DNA of 64,000 bases from Bradyrhizobium sp. RP6 (lineage in GTDB: Bacteria > Pseudomonadota > Alphaproteobacteria > Rhizobiales > Xanthobacteraceae): contig NZ_RQIT01000004.1 in NCBI RefSeq assembly GCF_003837805.1, forward strand, positions 1-64,000. The letters are read 5' to 3'. The notes below the pieces were generated by a model, which did not search any database, was not told the origin of the DNA, and saw nothing but the letters and a program-made list of their open reading frames with translations. This document shows, piece by piece, positions 43,103-51,557 of the stretch; the stretch's first letter is position 1, and every line of letters starts with the position of its first letter. The position numbers were made by a program, and so were the translations under genes.

Positions 43103-44299
43103 TCAATATGTCGCGGCTGTTTTGCCTGGCGGAATTTGTCCATCGCCTGCGAGGCCGATCTCGTCGCGCAGCGCATCCGTGTGCTCGCCAAGCGCGGCGA
43201 CCGTCTTGCCCGGTGTGGTATCGGCGCCGGACATCCGGAACGGAAGATTGAGCACCCGGAAGGAGCCACCGTCGTCCTGCACTTCGGAGAGCGCCTGCCG
43301 ATGCGCGAGCTGCGGATCGGCCAGCGCCTCGGACACGGTGCGATAGGCCGAGGCCGGCACGCCGGCAGCACCAAGCGCGAGCAGGCATGCATCGGTCGTG
43401 AGCTGACGCGACCAGACTTCGACCCCGTCCATCAAGTCTGCCCAGTTCTCGCGGCGCGCGGCGTAGGTGGCAAAGCGCGGATCGGCGATCCATTCGGGGC
43501 GTCCGATCACGCCCATCAATCCCTGAAACGTCTTCTCGCTGGCGACCGTGATCATGACGTAGCCGTTGGCCGTCTCGGTCGGACCGAACATCGGGCGCGG
43601 CGGCGGCTTCACCGCGAATTGCGCGCTCTGCAGTTCGATCACCGTCAAGGTCAGCATCGATTCCAGCATGGAGACGTCGATGTGCTGGCCAAGCCCGGTG
43701 ACCGTGCGCTGATAGAGTGCCGAGGCAATCGCGCCGAAGCCGTAGATGCCGGTGACGACGTCGGCATGGTAGATGCCGCAATAATCGGGACGGCTGCGGC
43801 CTGGCTGGTAGGCCAGATGCGCCATGTCGTAACCGGAAGCCGCGTGGATCACGGGGGCGTAGGCCGGCAGCTCGGCCGAGGGACCGGTCTGGCCGTAGCC
43901 GGAGATCGAGCAGTAGATCAGCCTCGGGTTGACCTGATACAGCCTGTCGTAGTCGAGCCGCAGCCGGTGCATCACGCCAGGGCGGAAATTCTCCACCAGA
44001 ATGTCGGCCGTCGCGGCCAGCCGGCTCACCGCCTCCCTGCCGTCCTCGGACTTGAGGTCGAGGACCACGCTCTTCTTGCCGACATTGAGCTGGCCGAACA
44101 CGGTGCTGCACCCCTTGCGCAGCGGCGGCCGGGTCCGCATCGTCTCTCCGCCGTCGGTCTCGATCTTGATGACCTCGGCGCCCATGTCGGCGAGCATCCG
44201 CGTGCAATGGGGCCCGGCGATGGTGGTCGAGAAGTCCAGGACCCGCAAGCCGGCCATGACTTTTGTCAACGTCCCCTCATGCTTATCTGATAGCTGCAT
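43103..44299 (-). CDS. CoA-transferase family III (CaiB/BaiF) protein
   Basis: A 398-residue class III CoA-transferase, which moves CoA between carboxylic acids. The N-terminal AGLRVLDFSTTIAGPHCTRMLADMGAEVIKIE segment and the aspartate of the YCGIYHADVVTG segment (probable nucleophile) fit formyl-CoA transferase/carnitine CoA-transferase. ATG at 44299 is used; an ATG at 44257 just before the conserved segment is also possible. It is codirectional with the peptide-type ABC operon, 131 bp upstream of the binding protein, which suggests that the operon imports an organic acid or derivative (inference). Confidence 0.86.
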   Translation of the reverse strand: MQLSDKHEGTLTKVMAGLRVLDFSTTIAGPHCTRMLADMGAEVIKIETDGGETMRTRPPLRKGCSTVFGQLNVGKKSVVLDLKSEDGREAVSRLAATADILVENFRPGVMHRLRLDYDRLYQVNPRLIYCSISGYGQTGPSAELPAYAPVIHAASGYDMAHLAYQPGRSRPDYCGIYHADVVTGIYGFGAIASALYQRTVTGLGQHIDVSMLESMLTLTVIELQSAQFAVKPPPRPMFGPTETANGYVMITVASEKTFQGLMGVIGRPEWIADPRFATYAARRENWADLMDGVEVWSRQLTTDACLLALGAAGVPASAYRTVSEALADPQLAHRQALSEVQDDGGSFRVLNLPFRMSGADTTPGKTVAALGEHTDALRDEIGLAGDGQIPPGKTAATY

Positions 44300-44491
44300 G
44301 CCTGCTCACGCCTTGGGTCTCGTAGGAACCAACGAAGTGCTTTGTTGTTGATGCGGCGACCCTAGAGGGCGGCGGCCGATTAGGAAAGTGTTTACCGGAC
44401 GGACGCGTCGCGTGGGCGGGCTCGGGAATTCCAGGACAACTGGACCCGTTCTTGCATAGCAGCAAGCGGGATCGGAAGAGGGCAGCTGTTC

Positions 44492-45907
44492 TTGAGGGTC
44501 TTGTTCGTCACCACAGAGTTGGATGACTTCGTCCGCGTTGGCGGACTGGGCGCCGTTTCCGCCGCTCTTCCCCGTGCGCTTCGCTCCTTCGCCGATATCC
44601 GGATCATGCTGCCCGGCTATCGCGACATCATCGAGCAACTCGCGCATATCCAGATCGTTGGCCGCTGTCCTGCATTCGCGGAGATGCCGGCCTGCTCGCT
44701 CGGCCGGGCCGCGACCAAGGACGGGCTGCCGGTCTATGTGCTGTTGTGCTCGCAGCTCTACGACAGGCCCGGCAATCCCTATGGCGACGAGTCCGGACGC
44801 GACTGGCCCGACAACGACATCCGCTTCGCGCGATTTGCCTCGGCGGCGGCTGAGCTCGCCATGGGCAAGCTGGACAAGAATTGGGCAGCAGACCTGATCC
44901 ATGCCAATGACTGGCAGGCCTCGCTCGTACCGGCGTACCTTGCCTGGCGCGGCGCCAAGCTGCCGTCGATCCTGACCATTCATAACCTCGCCTATCAGGG
45001 CCTCTTCCCGAAGGACTCGCTGCGGCGGATCGGCGCACCGGAGAGCTCCTTCCACATCGACGGCGTCGAGTTCTACGACCAGGTCTCCTTCCTCAAGGCC
45101 GGGCTGGTCTACGCCTCGCACCTCACCACCGTCAGCGGCACCTATGCGCGGGAGATCACCACGGCCGAATTCGGCTGCGGCCTGGAGGGCCTGCTTCGCA
45201 TCCGCTCCGATGCGGCCGAGCTGACCGGCATCCTCAACGGCATCGACGAGAGCTGGGATCCGCGCTCCTGCGCCCAGCTCGCCCAGCAGTTCGGCGCCGG
45301 CGACTGGGCCGGCAAGAAGGCCAATGCGGATTACGTGCGCAAGCAGTTCGGGCTTGCGGTCTCGCGCGGCCCGATGTTCGGCATCGTCGCACGGCTCGTG
45401 CACCAGAAGGGCATCGACCTCGTGCTGTCGACGGCAGACGAGATCGTCGACGCCGGCGGGCAGATCGTTGTCATCGGCTCGGGCGAGCCGGCGCTCGAGC
45501 AGGCCCTGATCGACGCGCATCGCCGCCGCCCCGATGCCATCGGCGTCGTGATCGGCTTCAACGACGCCCAAGCTCGCCGCATCTTCGCCGGCAGCGATTT
45601 CACGCTGATGCCGTCGCGCTTCGAGCCGTGCGGCCTCAGCCAGATGTATGCCCAGCGCTTCGGCTCGCTGCCGATCGGGCACCAGACCGGCGGTCTCGCC
45701 GAGACCATCACCGACGGCGAGACCGGATTCCTGTTCTCGAAACCCTCGCGCGAATCCTTCCTCGGCGGCGTCCGCCGGGCCTTCTCCGCCTTCATGGCGC
45801 ACGACCAGCTCGATACCATGCGCCGCAGCGCCATGGGACGATCGTTCTCCTGGAGCATCTCGGCCGGCAGCTACAGCGCGCTATATCGCAAGCTGGCGTC
45901 GGTGTGA
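44492..45907 (+). CDS. glgA: glycogen/starch synthase GlgA-type glycosyltransferase
   Basis: A 471-residue GT5 family enzyme that would extend alpha-1,4-glucan with ADP-glucose. The N-terminus has VRVGGLGAV where GlgA usually reads KTGGLADV, so the ADP-glucose-binding lysine is replaced by arginine. Later HANDWQASL, IGIVARLVHQKGIDL-like FGIVARLVHQKG and PSRFEPCGLSQMYAQRFG match GlgA. A TTG start at 44492 is needed to include the first strand RVLFVTTEL. No glgB, glgC or glgP gene is nearby. Confidence 0.83.
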   Translation: MRVLFVTTELDDFVRVGGLGAVSAALPRALRSFADIRIMLPGYRDIIEQLAHIQIVGRCPAFAEMPACSLGRAATKDGLPVYVLLCSQLYDRPGNPYGDESGRDWPDNDIRFARFASAAAELAMGKLDKNWAADLIHANDWQASLVPAYLAWRGAKLPSILTIHNLAYQGLFPKDSLRRIGAPESSFHIDGVEFYDQVSFLKAGLVYASHLTTVSGTYAREITTAEFGCGLEGLLRIRSDAAELTGILNGIDESWDPRSCAQLAQQFGAGDWAGKKANADYVRKQFGLAVSRGPMFGIVARLVHQKGIDLVLSTADEIVDAGGQIVVIGSGEPALEQALIDAHRRRPDAIGVVIGFNDAQARRIFAGSDFTLMPSRFEPCGLSQMYAQRFGSLPIGHQTGGLAETITDGETGFLFSKPSRESFLGGVRRAFSAFMAHDQLDTMRRSAMGRSFSWSISAGSYSALYRKLASV

Positions 45908-45930
45908 TCCCGAGCGTTTCCTCATTCTCC

Positions 45931-46014
45931 GTCATTGCGAGGAGCGAAGCGACGAAGCAATCCAGAATCTTTCCGCGGCGGCAGTCTGGATTGCTTCGCT
46001 GCGCTCGCAATGAC
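45931..46014. repeat. dispersed inverted repeat with GTCATTGCGAGGAGCGAAG ends
   Basis: GTCATTGCGAG... at 45931 and CTCGCAATGAC at 46004-46014 are the outer arms, and the CAATCCAGA/TCTGGATTG pair lies inside. This is a widespread repeat type in Rhizobiales (recalled). It follows the glgA stop by 24 bp. Confidence 0.8.
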
Positions 46015-46039
46015 AGACCGATAAAGTCGCGCGCCCCAC

Positions 46040-46195
46040 TCCGCTCCCGTGCCCCGGACGCAGCGCAGCGCGTCGTCTCGCGACGTGGTGCGCTGCTGAG
46101 CCGGGGCCCATGTCTCGACTGGGTTCGTGGCATATGGGTCCCGGCTCTGCGCTGCAACGCTTGTGCGTTACAGCTTGTCCGGGACACGCCGGGAG
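46040..46195. repeat. dispersed inverted-repeat element, copy 2
   Basis: GAGCCGGGGCCCAT and ATGGGTCCCGGCTC form the core palindrome. Outer shoulders (CCCCGGACGC and GTCCGGGACAC) also pair. Same family as the element at 4301-4430. It ends just before the stop of the MpaB-type gene. Confidence 0.7.
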
Positions 46196-46198
46196 CGC

Positions 46199-47176
46199 TC
46201 AGCGACGCTGATCCATCTGCGGCCGGCCGATCCAGGCGCGGTTGAGACAGCGGGTCATCCAGTCTGGCCACGCCTCGCCCCGCAGCCGCGCCTGTGCTTC
46301 CTGGTAGGGGCCGACATAGCGCAGCCGATCAGGCAATTTCGGATAGACGCGCCTGATCCATCGCAGTGCATTGTCGGCGGATCGGATCGCGCGCTCGTCG
46401 AGCTCGAAACCGAAGCCTTCGCGCAGGCGCTCGGGCAGCATCCTCGCGGTGAGCGCGCGATACCATTGCGGTGGCCGCAACCACGGACGGGCGCCGCTGA
46501 ATATCTGTGCGGCGATCTCGCGCGCCGCAGGGCCGACGGTCAGCGTCTCCGACTGCGCCATTGCCGTGGTGTAGGCAACGAAGCCGGACCAGTCCGCCGG
46601 CAAATCATCCCCCGTCAATCCGAACAGGGCGCCGTACAGCCTGGCCTCGCTCCAATAGCGATCGCGCTCCTCCGCCGTGAGTGGCGGCAGCACCAGATCA
46701 TGTGCCATGAGCGCCGTCTCGACCAGCGTCGCATGGACCCAGCGCAGCGCGGGGATGTCGTTGGCGCAGTAGCGCGAGCCGGCCGCGAACGGACCCACGG
46801 TCTCGGGCATCTCGCCGACGATCATGCTGTGACGCCGATACAGCTGCCGGGACGACAGCAGCGCCCGGTCCAGCGAGCCGAACACCATCGTGAAGACGAT
46901 GTCGAAGGTGCGATGGAAGCGGCCGATCGGATCGGCAAGGGTGCGCGAATGCTCGGCGATCGCTGCCGCCACCCATGGATGGGCCAGCTGCAGCAGCAGC
47001 GCACGGCCGGCACCGAGAAAGATCACGGCCTCCCGGTCGATCTGCCAGGTCAGCGAGTCCGGACCGAACACGCCCGCGACCGGTCCCGCCGCGTTCGCAC
47101 GCAGCGTATCGAGCGACTCCTCCAGATCTTTCTCAGCGACCAATTGCAGGCCTCGCGACGACGACACGGCGACCAT
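46199..47176 (-). CDS. MpaB/DUF2236-type oxygenase family protein
   Basis: A 325-residue protein of the DUF2236/MpaB family, whose characterised members are haem or metal-dependent oxygenases such as the rubber oxygenase Lcp and the mycophenolate oxygenase MpaB. Pieces supporting it are GAGRALLLQLAHPWVAAAIAEHS and WVHATLVETAL. No signal peptide. The reaction is unknown. ATG at 47176. Confidence 0.75.
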   Translation of the reverse strand: MVAVSSSRGLQLVAEKDLEESLDTLRANAAGPVAGVFGPDSLTWQIDREAVIFLGAGRALLLQLAHPWVAAAIAEHSRTLADPIGRFHRTFDIVFTMVFGSLDRALLSSRQLYRRHSMIVGEMPETVGPFAAGSRYCANDIPALRWVHATLVETALMAHDLVLPPLTAEERDRYWSEARLYGALFGLTGDDLPADWSGFVAYTTAMAQSETLTVGPAAREIAAQIFSGARPWLRPPQWYRALTARMLPERLREGFGFELDERAIRSADNALRWIRRVYPKLPDRLRYVGPYQEAQARLRGEAWPDWMTRCLNRAWIGRPQMDQRR

Positions 47177-47233
47177 ACTCCGGACCGCGCGCCTGCGAAA
47201 TCGTCGTCGTGCAAGGCAATGACGAACAAGGCC

Positions 47234-48370
47234 TCACTCGGCCGCCATCGGCATCTCGTCCATATGCTCGTGCAGCACCACGCCGGCGAGCGGATCGAAT
47301 TCGCCGATCCAGGGCTTGCGCGCCAGCACCGCCTTCGTATGAGCATAGCCGGCGTGCCACCGCCGCGTGATCCCGGACGGGCTGAAGTCGATATCCTTGG
47401 TATGCGTCTCGCGCTCGAGCTGCGGCGCGAGCAGCCGCACCACATGCATGCGCGTCGGACAGCCGTAGCTCATCAGCTCACGCACGGCGGGGTCGTTGCG
47501 CTCGCTCTCGGGTAGCCGTGCCGCAAGCTGGTTGATCACATGGCGCAGGCGATGGGCCTGCTGCTGTCGCACGATCTGGCTCGCGATGCGGCTGGAATAT
47601 TGCACGTCCTTGTGCCGGTTCAGCACCTCCGCCATCGTGCTCGGTTCGGGCCCGACGGGATTCCACAGATGCACGGAGAAAATCAGCGAATCCCTGCGGG
47701 GATTGTCGTCGAACACCGCTTCCGTCGGCGTGTTCGACAGGATGCCGCCGTCCCAATAGAGTTCGCCGTCGATGCGCACGGCGGGGAAAGCCGGCGGCAA
47801 CGCGCCCGAGGCCATCACATGCTTCACCGTCAGCTCGCCGTCGCGGCTGTCGAAATAGCGCATTTCGCTGGTACCGACATGAGCCGCACCGACCGTCAGG
47901 CGCGGCGCGCAGCGATTGGCCAGGTCGAAATCGACAAGCTCGCTCAGCGTCTTCTCAAGCGGCGCGGTCGAATAATAGCCCGCGTGATCGGCTCCCAGCG
48001 GAAAGGAATCTCCGGCATGCGCCAGCGCATTGGGACGGAAGAAGCCTGGAATGCCGTGGGTCACGGTCGACCAATAGGCCAGCTTCTCGTTGAAGCCGGG
48101 AAATCCGGTGCGCCAGTCCCAGACCGGCTTCTGCTCCATCCGCTTCCAGAACTCCCTCAACCGCGCGAGCCGCTGCTCCGCCGCGTTGCCCGCAATCAGG
48201 CTCGCATTGATGGCGCCGATCGAGGTGCCGATGACCCAGTCCGGCTCTATGCCGGACTCATGCAGCGCCTGGTAGACGCCCGCCTGATAGGAGCCGAGAG
48301 CACCGCCGCCCTGGAGCACCAGCACGACCTGACCTGGGATATCGGCAGCTGTGCCCTTGATGCCCTTCAT
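47234..48370 (-). CDS. patatin-like phospholipase
   Basis: A 378-residue acyl hydrolase: oxyanion box VLQGGGALGSYQAG (residues 16-31), GTSIG with the catalytic serine, and DGGIL with the catalytic aspartate. Bacterial patatins remove acyl chains from phospholipids; some are secreted effectors, but no signal is seen here. The ATG at 48370 follows AGGAG; upstream frame is non-coding. It diverges from the LysR gene, which might regulate it. Confidence 0.88.
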   Translation of the reverse strand: MKGIKGTAADIPGQVVLVLQGGGALGSYQAGVYQALHESGIEPDWVIGTSIGAINASLIAGNAAEQRLARLREFWKRMEQKPVWDWRTGFPGFNEKLAYWSTVTHGIPGFFRPNALAHAGDSFPLGADHAGYYSTAPLEKTLSELVDFDLANRCAPRLTVGAAHVGTSEMRYFDSRDGELTVKHVMASGALPPAFPAVRIDGELYWDGGILSNTPTEAVFDDNPRRDSLIFSVHLWNPVGPEPSTMAEVLNRHKDVQYSSRIASQIVRQQQAHRLRHVINQLAARLPESERNDPAVRELMSYGCPTRMHVVRLLAPQLERETHTKDIDFSPSGITRRWHAGYAHTKAVLARKPWIGEFDPLAGVVLHEHMDEMPMAAE

Positions 48371-48570
48371 GCTACGCTCCTGTGAGCCCGCACCGGTCGA
48401 ATTTTCGTCTGACGCGGCGGTGTTGTTACGCGCGATCATTTTAGGAGATCGCGGGGCCTTTTGGAATGCCGGTTGGCTTCCGAGTCCATACGTCCGCGCT
48501 ATCGCGCCGAGCATGTCATTTCCCGCCTCGATCGGCTAGATTTGAAGGCAAACCTGCTGGGAGCCGATCC

Positions 48571-49458
48571 ATGGAAATGCACCAGGTCCGCTATTTCCTC
48601 GCGGTGGCGCAGCTCTTGAATTTCACGCGCGCGGCCGAGGAGTGCAACGTCACGCAGCCGTCGCTGACGCGCGCGATCAAGCAGCTCGAAGCCGAGCTCG
48701 GCGGCGACCTGTTCCGCCGCGAACGGCCGGCGGCGCAATTGACCGAGCTCGGCCAGCGAATGCATCCGCTTCTGAAGCAATGCTATGACGCCGCCGCCGG
48801 CGCACGTTCGCTCGCCTCCTCGTTCAAAAGCGGCGAGATCGGTGCGCTCCGCATCGCGCTGACGCATTCGATCGACCTCGCCCTGCTCATTCCGCATCTC
48901 AACGAGATCAAGCGGCAGTTCAACCGGCTCGAATTCCGCTTCCTGCGCGGCTCGAACCGCGAGGTCGGCGATTTCCTGAAGAAGGGCGAAGCCGAGCTCG
49001 GCATCGCCGCCGAGATCGACGAGGCCTGGGAGCGCCTCGACGTCTGGCCGCTGTTCACCGAGAATTTCGAGCTCGTGGTCGGCGATGGACACCGGCTGGC
49101 CGGCCGCGTCAGCGTCGATCTGGACGATCTGCGATCCGAGCAGTTGCTGAGCCGCACCTTCTGCGAACACGCGCGCCGCATCTCCGCGAGCCTGCGCGAA
49201 CACGGCATCGACATCGAACATGGCCACGAGGTCTTGAACGAGCGCGATCTGATCGAGCTGGTCGAGGCCGACATCGGCGTCGCCATGGTGCCGCACACCT
49301 CGCCTGTGCCGGAGCGGCTGACGCGCGCCGCAGTGGCAGGGCTGGATGCGCGCCGGACCGTCAACCTATATGGGGTCGCGGGCCGGCAACGCACGGCCGT
49401 AGGCAATGCCGTGATGCGCATGCTGCGCGGCGCAGACTGGCGGGAGATCGCGGGGTAA
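48571..49458 (+). CDS. LysR-family transcriptional regulator
   Basis: A 295-residue regulator with helix-turn-helix FLAVAQLLNFTRAAEECNVTQPSLTRAIKQLEAELGG (about 8-44) and a substrate domain. GGGAG precedes the ATG at 48571; the upstream open frame is not used. It lies divergent from the patatin gene with 200 bp between, the usual LysR arrangement, although the target is not confirmed. Confidence 0.88.
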   Translation: MEMHQVRYFLAVAQLLNFTRAAEECNVTQPSLTRAIKQLEAELGGDLFRRERPAAQLTELGQRMHPLLKQCYDAAAGARSLASSFKSGEIGALRIALTHSIDLALLIPHLNEIKRQFNRLEFRFLRGSNREVGDFLKKGEAELGIAAEIDEAWERLDVWPLFTENFELVVGDGHRLAGRVSVDLDDLRSEQLLSRTFCEHARRISASLREHGIDIEHGHEVLNERDLIELVEADIGVAMVPHTSPVPERLTRAAVAGLDARRTVNLYGVAGRQRTAVGNAVMRMLRGADWREIAG

Positions 49459-49482
49459 TATTGCGAATGCTCGCCGGCGCTC

Positions 49483-49629
49483 TTCCTTCTCCCCTCGCGG
49501 GAGGAGGTGGCGCGGAGCGCCGGATGAGGGGCTCTCTCCAATCGCGCTAGCGTCCGTGAGCATGGAGACCCCTCACCCGTCTCGCCGCTTCGCGGCGAGC
49601 CACCCTCTCCCACAAGGGAAGAGGGTGGA
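49483..49629. repeat. compound intergenic repeat
   Basis: The 185-bp gap between the LysR and peroxiredoxin genes carries segments such as GATGAGGGGCTCTCTCC and GGAGACCCCTCACCC, which pair, plus CTCTCCCACAAGGGAAGAGGG, which is itself palindromic. A shorter piece with CCCACAAGGGAAGAAG occurs at 60943-60960. A dispersed repeat. Confidence 0.6.
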
Positions 49630-49643
49630 GAAAAGTGCGCGCC

Positions 49644-50360
49644 TCAGCGCTCCCGGCTCGCGCTCTCCAGCGCTTCGATCAGGTCGTCGATCTCCATGCG
49701 CTTGCGAAAATCCGGATCGACGAAGCGGGCTTTCACGATGCCGTCGCGGCCGACGACGAACACGGCCGGGATCGGCAGTATCCAGCCGTCATTGCCGTGG
49801 AATTTCGCCATGTCCTGATAGGACAGCAGTTGCTGAATCTCGGCGCCGAGCCAGATCGCGAGATTGAGCGACAGCGCGTAGCCGTTGTCGAGATCGGTCA
49901 GGATCGGAAACGGCGCGCCGGATTCGGCCTTGAGCTGCCCGGTATATTCCTGCGTCTCCGGCATGATCGCGACCACCTGCGCGCCCATGGCCTTAATGCG
50001 GTCGAGCGCCTGGACGACGGCGCGGACATTGAGCCGGCAATAGGGGCACCAATGGCCGCGGAAGAACATCACGGCGAGCGGACCGCGCTCCAGCAGCGCG
50101 GGCAGCGCGACGAGACGCCCGCCCTCGTCAGGCAGCATGAACGGCGGCATTGCATCGCCCGGGCGCGGCGCGGTCCCGCCACCGCCGTTTCGGTCCAACC
50201 GCGCCACCAGGCGATCGACCGCCTCACCATAGGCCGGGAAGACCTCGCGGCTGGCATCGGCATAGGCGCGGAGCTGTTCGTTCAGGGTGCCATCCATGTC
50301 GCGGCAGCGCTGGAAGGCGAGCCTGAGCTGTTCGGCGTCGGCTGGCGAGAGAGACGTCAT
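49644..50360 (-). CDS. AhpC/TSA-type peroxiredoxin-like protein
   Basis: A 238-residue thioredoxin-fold protein with a CPYC motif in FRGHWCPYCRLNV, preceded by a helical N-terminal region of 80 residues. The CPYC motif makes it closer to DsbA/thiol-disulfide or atypical peroxiredoxins than to typical 2-Cys Prx. FVVGRDGIVKARFVDPDF closes the fold. No signal peptide, so cytoplasmic. ATG at 50360. Confidence 0.8.
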   Translation of the reverse strand: MTSLSPADAEQLRLAFQRCRDMDGTLNEQLRAYADASREVFPAYGEAVDRLVARLDRNGGGGTAPRPGDAMPPFMLPDEGGRLVALPALLERGPLAVMFFRGHWCPYCRLNVRAVVQALDRIKAMGAQVVAIMPETQEYTGQLKAESGAPFPILTDLDNGYALSLNLAIWLGAEIQQLLSYQDMAKFHGNDGWILPIPAVFVVGRDGIVKARFVDPDFRKRMEIDDLIEALESASRER

Positions 50361-50445
50361 CTTTCTGCTCCGGCATTCCCTTGGGGTGAATACTAGTTTC
50401 CCGGTTCGGCCGCCCGCAAGGGGCGGCCGCGATGCCGGGATCGGT

Positions 50446-50730
50446 TCAGTTCACGTAGAAGTTGCCGGTGGGATCGAGCCGACCCGAAGCGGAGTACAGC
50501 GTGCCGTTGTCCATGAAGAAGACCGTATTCTCGGGTACCTTCTTCGCGTGCTTCATCATGGCCTCGTGGTTCTTCTCGGCGGCCGCCATCGCCATCGCCG
50601 ACATCTTGCCGGGCCCGCCATAGACGTACGCCATGCCGGCCTTGAAATCCCAGGCGCCCTCCGAGAGCGCCGATGTGGCGATGACCGCGAACGCGGCGGT
50701 GGCGATCAGGGTCTTGGACAGTCTTGTCAT
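50446..50730 (-). CDS. small exported protein of unknown function
   Basis: A 94-residue protein with a cleavable signal (KTLIATAAFAVIATSALS) and a mature part containing AYVYGGPGKMSAMAMAAAEKNHEAM and a GRLDPTGNFYVN tail. No family is recognised. GGAGGAGCATCCC precedes the ATG at 50730, giving strong translation. It diverges from the cupin gene. Confidence 0.72.
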   Translation of the reverse strand: MTRLSKTLIATAAFAVIATSALSEGAWDFKAGMAYVYGGPGKMSAMAMAAAEKNHEAMMKHAKKVPENTVFFMDNGTLYSASGRLDPTGNFYVN

Positions 50731-50971
50731 GGGATGCTCCTCCGGATTGACGTGAACGCCCGCCAATCGGGCGCCTTGCCATCGAACGGTGGAAGCCGCG
50801 CGAGCGGAAATGCCGATCCACAATCAGTTCGATAGCCGCCGCCTATCGGCATAGCGCCGAGCTATTGCAGCGAGAGCGAAAGGGCATTTCAGGACGAGGC
50901 GTGGCTCGAAGAAGCTGCTGCCACAGCCGGCGACCAGCGAGGTTGCGGCCAACACAGGAGAAGACCTCCCC

Positions 50972-51454
50972 ATGTCCACGAGCCACGCTCTGTCGCGCCT
51001 GACCTTGCCAGGCCTTGCAATGATCGGCGCGCTGACACTTTCGGCGCAGCCGGTATTCGCCGGCGAATGCCCGGCCGGCAAGATCAAGCCGAACGCACAA
51101 CAGATGGTCGACCACAAAGCGGTCGGCGTGACCGATGTCACGCTCGGAGCGATCGACCTCGGCAAGCAGCCGGCGCATATCGAGGGCCGCGAGCTGCGCT
51201 TCCGCAAGCTGACCATCGCGCCCGGCGGCATCGTGCCCTGGCACAGCCATGACGATCGCCCCGCCCTGATCTTCGTGCAGCAGGGCGAGATCGTCGAATA
51301 CGCCTCCAATTGCGTCGATCCGATCGTGCACAGGGCCGGCGACATCCGCTCCGAAGTCTACGGCACCTCGCATTGGTGGAAGAATCTCGGCAAGGAGACC
51401 GTCATTCTCTATGTCGGCGACGTCCGCAAGGACCCCAACGACCATCACATGTAA
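50972..51454 (+). CDS. exported cupin-domain protein
   Basis: A 160-residue protein with a signal peptide ending at VFA-GE and one cupin barrel. The metal-binding histidines are likely in VPWHSHDDRP and HWWKNLG. A single cysteine pair (ECPAG and ASNC) follows the signal region. The ligand is unknown. ATG at 50972 with ACAGGAG upstream. Next gene starts about 100 bp downstream. Confidence 0.8.
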   Translation: MSTSHALSRLTLPGLAMIGALTLSAQPVFAGECPAGKIKPNAQQMVDHKAVGVTDVTLGAIDLGKQPAHIEGRELRFRKLTIAPGGIVPWHSHDDRPALIFVQQGEIVEYASNCVDPIVHRAGDIRSEVYGTSHWWKNLGKETVILYVGDVRKDPNDHHM

Positions 51455-51557
51455 CGAGCGCCTCCAGCCCCAGCGCACTCGTTACCGGTGTGGCGCCCGG
51501 GATCCCCCATGCCGCCCCGCATGCCGGGCGCCACATTCCTCACAGGACAATCAGGCC

